DNA of 64,000 nt from Aurantiochytrium sp. KH105 (taxonomy: Eukaryota; Sar; Bigyra; Thraustochytrida; Thraustochytriidae), in contig BGKB01000012.1 in assembly GCA_003116975.1 (NCBI GenBank), forward strand, positions 186,001 to 250,000, given 5' to 3'. Under the pieces are notes generated by a model, which ran no database searches, was not told the DNA's origin, and worked only from the letters and a program-made list of their open reading frames with translations. Positions 59,453 to 64,000 of this stretch are shown one piece after another; within the stretch, counting starts at the first letter, position 1; each line of letters begins with the position of its first letter. Both the position numbers and the translations under genes were made by a program.

Positions 59453-61720
59453 ATGAGCAGCAAAGAGGCAGCGGCGGCGGCGCCGACGTCGAAAGGCGCG
59501 GCCCGGAGGAGGCGGCAGAAACAAAATGCGCTCGACAAGTGCCCTGGCTACGAGCCCAACCCGGCCTTCCAGTACCTCGAGCGCTGCAAACACTGCGGCT
59601 TCTCCAAGGCCGAGCACAAGGTGATCAAGTCTTCGGGAGAAGGCGTGCTGTACTCGTACCTGGACAGCGAAGGCGAGAAGAAGGCAGACGCCCCGAAAAG
59701 GGACCAGGCAGAAGCCCCTCTGTTTTCGTACCTCGATGTGCAGGTGCGCACACAGGCTAGCAAGCCCAAAACCAATCAGCCTGGTGTGGCAAGTTTCGTT
59801 CCTCAGGGACCCTCCCAAGATGTTTCTGCTGCCTTTCCAAAACGGCATGTCAGTGCACACAAACAAGGGAGCGCCGTCGACCACCACGACGAGCATGAAG
59901 AAACCCTTGATGCGCATGAACCTACACAGGCGGCAGCAGCGGCGGCGGTGGCAAGGACCAGTCTGCGTGACGCCAAGCAGCCTGCAAAGCAAGTTTCCCA
60001 CAGAGGAAATGCGGACGAGGACGACGACCACCACCACCAGCACGACCAAGAGGAAGACGAGGAGGATGACCAAGGAGTTGTTCCCACGATTCATGAAAAC
60101 GGTCCCGTGGCCGGCGCCCCAAGTGCCACGCTCGCAAGTGACGCAGCGGAAACCGGATCCTTGATGGACTCAATGTCTCACATGTCACAATCCTTTGACC
60201 CTGCCGCAACACTGCGGACCGTCTCGGGGCTCTTTTCGCGAATTCTGCCCCAATCAGAACCCGACGTCACGAAGCGCGTCGAAGAGGACGCAGAGGAAGA
60301 GGATGAGGATGTGGATGAAGACGCAGACTTTAAGACTCCATCCGTTGCCCCTGCTCGCAAACCCTTGTTCTCTTTGCGATCAGAATCCTCGAAGCGTCCC
60401 TCTCAGCCTGCCGTGAAGAAGTCATCGATTACGTCGCTGGCATCGTCGTCGGCCAAGGCCGATCCCTCTACGCGCAGATCGACGCGTGTCTCGGGTATGC
60501 AGCGTGTCTCTCGTTTCTTTGCTCTCGGCAAGCAACGTCCCGTGTCGCGTCTGGCCGCGTCGTCACCGGCGCGCGCGCCCCTCGATGTCACATCTGCCCG
60601 CGATGCCCACCTCGAGCAGATCCAGCGCCTTCTCAAAGTGACGAATGCCGGTGCCAAGCGAACGCGCGCCAAGTTCCGCGTGTATGAGGAGCCTTCTAAA
60701 GAAACTCTTGATTTGTATCGAAGCGATACTGGCAAGCTCGTGTGGAACAAAGCTATGAACATTGGATGGACGAAGCTGCACGTGGCGGCGTGGAACCGTG
60801 ATGACAAGCGGGTCGCGCGCGAAGCGCGGGCTTCGTTCGATGCCATCGACACACCAACGACGAACACAGGCGAAACGGCACTCTCATTGGCGGTTAAGCG
60901 TGGAAGCCAGCATTCGGTCTTTGCCCTGGTCGAGGCCGGCGCGGCAGTGGACCAAGCAGACCACTTTGGGTTTTCTCCCATGCACTATGCCGTGCGTAAC
61001 AATGACCACGAAGTGGTTAACATGCTAGCTGCGGGCAAGGCCAATCTCAATGCGGTCAGCGACGAGCTCCGTGTGTCCGTGCTGCATATGGCCTGCAGAT
61101 ATGCAGACACAGATTTGGTGTCCGAATTGCTCGACCGGCAATTAAACGTGAATGCACGAGATGCGCGAGGCTGGACGCCCTTGTTTTATGCAGTCATGCG
61201 ACCTGGGCGCTCCGATCTTGTGGACTTGCTGATTGCAAACAAGGCTGATGTTCGTGCTAAATCCGGAGAGGGCCTCACAGCGCTACACTGCGCGACACTT
61301 TCAGATGACCCAGAGCACGTGACTGCTCTGGTCGAGCGGGGCGTGCGTATGGACCTTGCGGACGAGAGTGGATTCACCGCTATGCACTACTGCGCGCGTT
61401 TTGATGCCGGTGCCTCGCTTCGTCGCCTGCTGGAGTACGGCGCGCGTCTGAAGCCCAAGAGTGAGGCGCCATTCACGCCGTACGAGATTGCACTTCATTA
61501 CGACAACGACAGCGTCGTCGAAACGATCGAGAGCTGGCGTGAATTTCGTACGCCCGAAACCATTCTTGATTCCCCAGAGATTGAGCGCGAGACGCCTCTC
61601 GGCGTGCACATGCACGTGGACGAGGAGCTTGATTTGGCGGAGCTTGCCATCCTCGAGGGCATCTTTTCCAATAGTAGCGGCAATGGGGCTGCTGGCGGCG
61701 AGTGTTGCTCTATTTCGTGA
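59453..61720 (+). CDS. Ankyrin-repeat protein with N-terminal zinc-like motif
   Basis: A 755-residue protein. Near the N-terminus is a small possible zinc site, KCPGYEPNPAFQYLERCKHC, with Cys30, Cys45, Cys48 and His55 (GFSKAEH). Residues of about 60-430 are low in order: acidic, Ser-rich, with runs of His, Asp and Glu. About seven ankyrin repeats fill 435-690 (WTKLHVAAWNRDDKRVAREA; FSPMHYAVRNNDHEVVNMLA; WTPLFYAVMRPGRSDLVDLL; LTALHCATLSDDPEHVTALV). The tail LAILEGIFSNSSGNG ends in ECCSIS, where two Cys near the end could be lipid-modified. Ankyrin repeats bind partner proteins; the partner is unknown. The ATG at 59453 is used, as the longer frame begins with TTG and has no protein-like pattern. 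Its 3' end is repeated just downstream. Confidence 0.87.
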   Translation: MSSKEAAAAAPTSKGAARRRRQKQNALDKCPGYEPNPAFQYLERCKHCGFSKAEHKVIKSSGEGVLYSYLDSEGEKKADAPKRDQAEAPLFSYLDVQVRTQASKPKTNQPGVASFVPQGPSQDVSAAFPKRHVSAHKQGSAVDHHDEHEETLDAHEPTQAAAAAAVARTSLRDAKQPAKQVSHRGNADEDDDHHHQHDQEEDEEDDQGVVPTIHENGPVAGAPSATLASDAAETGSLMDSMSHMSQSFDPAATLRTVSGLFSRILPQSEPDVTKRVEEDAEEEDEDVDEDADFKTPSVAPARKPLFSLRSESSKRPSQPAVKKSSITSLASSSAKADPSTRRSTRVSGMQRVSRFFALGKQRPVSRLAASSPARAPLDVTSARDAHLEQIQRLLKVTNAGAKRTRAKFRVYEEPSKETLDLYRSDTGKLVWNKAMNIGWTKLHVAAWNRDDKRVAREARASFDAIDTPTTNTGETALSLAVKRGSQHSVFALVEAGAAVDQADHFGFSPMHYAVRNNDHEVVNMLAAGKANLNAVSDELRVSVLHMACRYADTDLVSELLDRQLNVNARDARGWTPLFYAVMRPGRSDLVDLLIANKADVRAKSGEGLTALHCATLSDDPEHVTALVERGVRMDLADESGFTAMHYCARFDAGASLRRLLEYGARLKPKSEAPFTPYEIALHYDNDSVVETIESWREFRTPETILDSPEIERETPLGVHMHVDEELDLAELAILEGIFSNSSGNGAAGGECCSIS

Positions 61721-61814
61721 GCCTGATCCTGAATGACCCGCGATGGATCATTTCCTTTGTTCATCCCACTTTGGATGGATCTTTTTCCGTCGACCATTTC
61801 CTTTTTGAAGAACC

Positions 61815-62035
61815 TCGGCGCGCACATGCATGCACACGTGGTTGATCAATTCAACATGGTGGAGCTTGTCATTCTTGAGGGCGTCTTTTCCTACCGTTGC
61901 GACAGTAGAGGCAATGGCATGAGCCTTATCCGACTCCACGAGCTCAGCAATGCGCGGTGTTTCATCTTCTTCATCTCCTTCATTCCTCTGGAGTCTTTTT
62001 CCGTGGACCCTTTTTTTTTTTTCCGTGTTCATCCT
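61815..62035 (+). pseudogene. Degenerate tandem copy of the ankyrin gene's 3' end and 3' UTR
   Basis: About 220 bases that repeat the segment 61597-61815. The coding part reads LGAHMHAHVVDQFNMVELVI, LEGVFS, RGNG where the gene has LGVHMHVDEELDLAELAI, LEGIFS, SGNG. The following untranslated words also recur: TCTTTTTCCGT near 61780 and again near 61995. It has lost resemblance in places and carries no upstream coding sequence, so it is a remnant of a tandem duplication rather than a gene. Confidence 0.7.
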
Positions 62036-63211
62036 GTTTTCAGATTTCTCTCTCTCCCCCCCTAATGACAAATACCAGGGGCGATTCCGTAACTTGAAGT
62101 AGTAGAGGCTGGCGAGTGGGTTTCGTTTGCGCTTGCCAGTGCAGACTCATGGCCAGCAAGCAAGCACAGGCGACCAAGCATCTTACCATAATGTAAATCG
62201 AATTTTGCCTTCTTTTTTTTAGTGAGAAAAGTCACGTGTCAGTGTCGTAGCGGTTCAAACTTGTACACATTGCATCGTTGAGCCAGGCTAATTGAGGCTT
62301 ATTGGATGGATATATTTACTATTTGCGACCTTTTCTTTTCCACGGCGATAGAGATCGACCAAGAAGGTCAAAGTAGCATGCAACACATTCATGAGATCAT
62401 TAAGTACTCGACCAATGACGGCTTTGATGTGCTTGGCTGACAAACTTGAAAGAAGGAAGACGACAGAAGAAAGCGGCGTACTACGGTGTTCACTCAGCAA
62501 GCGAAGTCAGCTGGCCAAAACGAAATGGTGCTCGCAGAGCAATCCGGCAAAAAGAAAAAAGGTGTTCGGCAGAAAAGTTAGCGCTCGACAAGCAATTTAG
62601 AAAAAAAGAAAATTGGTGCTCGTAAAACAATCTGGCAGCAAAGCAACCACAGGCAGAGCATAGACAGCAAGTCGAGACAGTCATGAAATATGCGAATGCG
62701 AACGCAAACGACTCTCGAGCGCTCCCGAAAGGTCCTGCCCAGGGCGCTGACGGTGGAAGATCATAGGAAGATCAATTGCGGCCAAAATTGGTATACAGTC
62801 ACAGACGCGTGCTCCTGCCAATCTGATCCCATGAGGAACTCTTCATGCTCGATTCGCAAAAGATCTTGCGCGCGTGCCATTGATGCGCGTGGACGAGCGC
62901 AGGCCTCTCGCCCGCCTTCCCCGTGACCCCTGCTGCGAAGAGCTCGCCTCTACAAATCTCGGGAGACCTTGCGAGGCCCACCTGAAGCGTGGCTCCGCGC
63001 CGGATAAGTTGGCATTCTCGGGGTCAATTTTTCACGCACGGGGAGAGAGAAAACCGCGCGCTCGCCAAGCAAATACGGCCTGCGAGCGCGAGCCCTTGGG
63101 CCGGCGGCGGCGGCGGCGGCAGCGCGAGGCAAGGGCCCTCCACGCGCTCGCGCGCAAGACCTGCACGTGCCGGCGCCCGCTGCGGCGCAGCTCGTTCGGC
63201 GGAGCAACGCC
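62036..63211. other. Intergenic region with short degenerate repeats
   Basis: No gene is visible. At 62530, 62583 and 62618 three related words occur (GCTCGCAGAGCAATCCGG, GCTCGACAAGCAATTTAG, GCTCGTAAAACAATCTGG), each near an A-rich run. The last 200 bases are GC-rich promoter or leader of the gene starting at 63212, with a (GGC)n tract at 63100-63120. Confidence 0.5.
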
Positions 63212-64000
63212 ATGAGCGAGCAAGGAGAAGCTGTCGCGGACATGGGCGGCGGGTGCGGCGCGGAGCCCGAGCAGCAGAACGAGGAGCAACTGCAGAACGA
63301 AGAGCAACAGCAAGCGGAGGATGGGGACGAGGACGAGAATGAGAAGGGAGCAAACAGACTGGCGGGGAAAGACGAGATGAGCGCGTCGGGTTCGCCCCCG
63401 CGCGAACCTGGACTTGCGGAATGGCGTGCACAAGCTCCGCCAGCCCTGCAAACAGCGTGCGAGCTTGAAGGTGGCGAAAGGACGCCTCTGAAGAAGAGCT
63501 TGCAGGGAACCAAGGACGACGACGATGTAAACACTGGTGAAACCGAAACGCCTTCGCCATTGCCACGCGTGATCCGTCTTGGCTCGGATGCTTCCGAAGA
63601 AGTCACCTCGTGGTACGCAGAAACCTTTTCCAACGAACTGACCGAGCTGAAGCGGTCGATCAAGAAAGCATCTAAATCTGCCAAACGAATGAGCCGTAGC
63701 CCTGATACAGGTAGTTCTCGACGAACAATTGGCAGTCTACCCACGTTGACGGGTACACCGAGAAGTCGTTCAAGCACCCAGGATTCTGGAGCCGCAGGAA
63801 GCTCTGGCGACCACGCATTAACCGCCCACTTTCGGGACGATGGCGCCGTGGATGACTTTGGGAGTAGTGCGAGTAGTGCGATGGCTACCAAGCTGGAGGT
63901 GGCGCTCATGGAAGCGCAAGAACATGCCGAAACGCAAGCTCGCGAAAAGGATTTGCTCGAGCAAAGACTCTTGTGCTTGGAAGAGATTGAGGAACTTCGA
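63212..64000 (+). CDS. Coiled-coil protein, 5' part (runs off the window)
   Basis: A frame open from the ATG at 63212 (context GCCATGAG) to the right edge, 263 codons, with no stop. The first 60 residues are rich in Glu, Gln and Gly (EQQNEEQLQNEEQQQAEDGD). A middle region has Ser, Arg and Pro (KSAKRMSRSPDTGSSRRTIG). From about residue 222 to the edge the sequence becomes a heptad-like coiled coil (ATKLEVALMEAQEHAETQAR, EKDLLEQRLLCLEEIEEL). This is probably the start of a long coiled-coil protein. I cannot name it. The GC-rich antisense strand is also open for over 300 codons, but that frame has no protein-like pattern. Confidence 0.75.
   Translation, partial: MSEQGEAVADMGGGCGAEPEQQNEEQLQNEEQQQAEDGDEDENEKGANRLAGKDEMSASGSPPREPGLAEWRAQAPPALQTACELEGGERTPLKKSLQGTKDDDDVNTGETETPSPLPRVIRLGSDASEEVTSWYAETFSNELTELKRSIKKASKSAKRMSRSPDTGSSRRTIGSLPTLTGTPRSRSSTQDSGAAGSSGDHALTAHFRDDGAVDDFGSSASSAMATKLEVALMEAQEHAETQAREKDLLEQRLLCLEEIEELR

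Noticed and set aside
58787-60094. 435-codon minus-strand open frame
   Set aside because: It is antisense to the ankyrin gene's acidic region and intergenic sequence. The run of Val and Leu is the mirror of Asp/Glu/His codons, not a membrane domain.
62950-63909. 319-codon minus-strand open frame
   Set aside because: The plus-strand frame from 63212 has a coiled-coil pattern and a good start context; the minus frame is Ser/Ala-rich without any pattern.
1-64000. tRNA genes, CRISPR arrays, LTR elements or virus-derived genes
   Set aside because: I looked for tRNA B-box words outside coding regions, regularly spaced long repeats, terminal repeats, and reverse transcriptase, integrase or capsid motifs and saw none. 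The AT-rich island at 3.2-4.4 kb is the only candidate for inserted DNA and carries no such motif.

Overview
This is a GC-rich, gene-dense piece of a protist nuclear genome. Most genes are single uninterrupted reading frames. The two genes I could see as spliced carry short GT-AG introns with CTAAC-type branch points. Presequence-bearing mitochondrial enzymes, kinases, importins and three flagellar genes mark a flagellate eukaryote. The intron-poor, GC-rich style, the abundance of tetranucleotide microsatellites and the plant/bacterial-type S-adenosylhomocysteinase would fit a stramenopile such as a thraustochytrid, but that placement is inference.

Layout. 1-7.1 kb: 3' part of S-adenosylhomocysteinase, an EF-hand/ankyrin/fibronectin-III protein, an AT-rich island with a disrupted small gene, and a bubblegum-type long-chain acyl-CoA synthetase. 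7.4-21 kb: importin-11 (with a 20-codon first exon), a double thioredoxin-fold protein, the large ASCC3-type double helicase, and an uncharacterised protein. 21.5-23.1 kb: a three-exon gene of unknown function and CFAP119. 23.3-26.7 kb: two tandem genes that each encode a chromodomain fused to a polytopic membrane region, the most unusual feature here. 27.4-30 kb: a GPCR-kinase-like protein with an interrupted RGS domain and a C-terminal CaaX box. 30-34.4 kb: a long intergenic region with a cluster of microsatellites.

34.4-49 kb: a PH-AGC kinase, CFAP300, an SR protein, two tandem TPMT-family methyltransferases, DNA topoisomerase II, and mitochondrial enoyl-CoA isomerase. 49.3-58.6 kb: a tail-anchored protein with two cytochrome b5 domains, a DDX6/Dhh1 RNA helicase, mitochondrial FolD, and ACOT9. 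59.4-64 kb: a zinc-motif/ankyrin protein followed by a degenerate tandem copy of its 3' end, then the 5' part of a coiled-coil protein running off the window.

Themes are fatty-acid metabolism (acyl-CoA synthetase, enoyl-CoA isomerase, acyl-CoA thioesterase, with cytochrome b5 a possible partner), one-carbon metabolism (AHCY, FolD), flagellum assembly (CFAP119, CFAP300), and RNA or DNA transactions (ASCC3, DDX6, topoisomerase II, SR protein). There is no operon-like logic; neighbours on opposite strands are often only tens to hundreds of bases apart.
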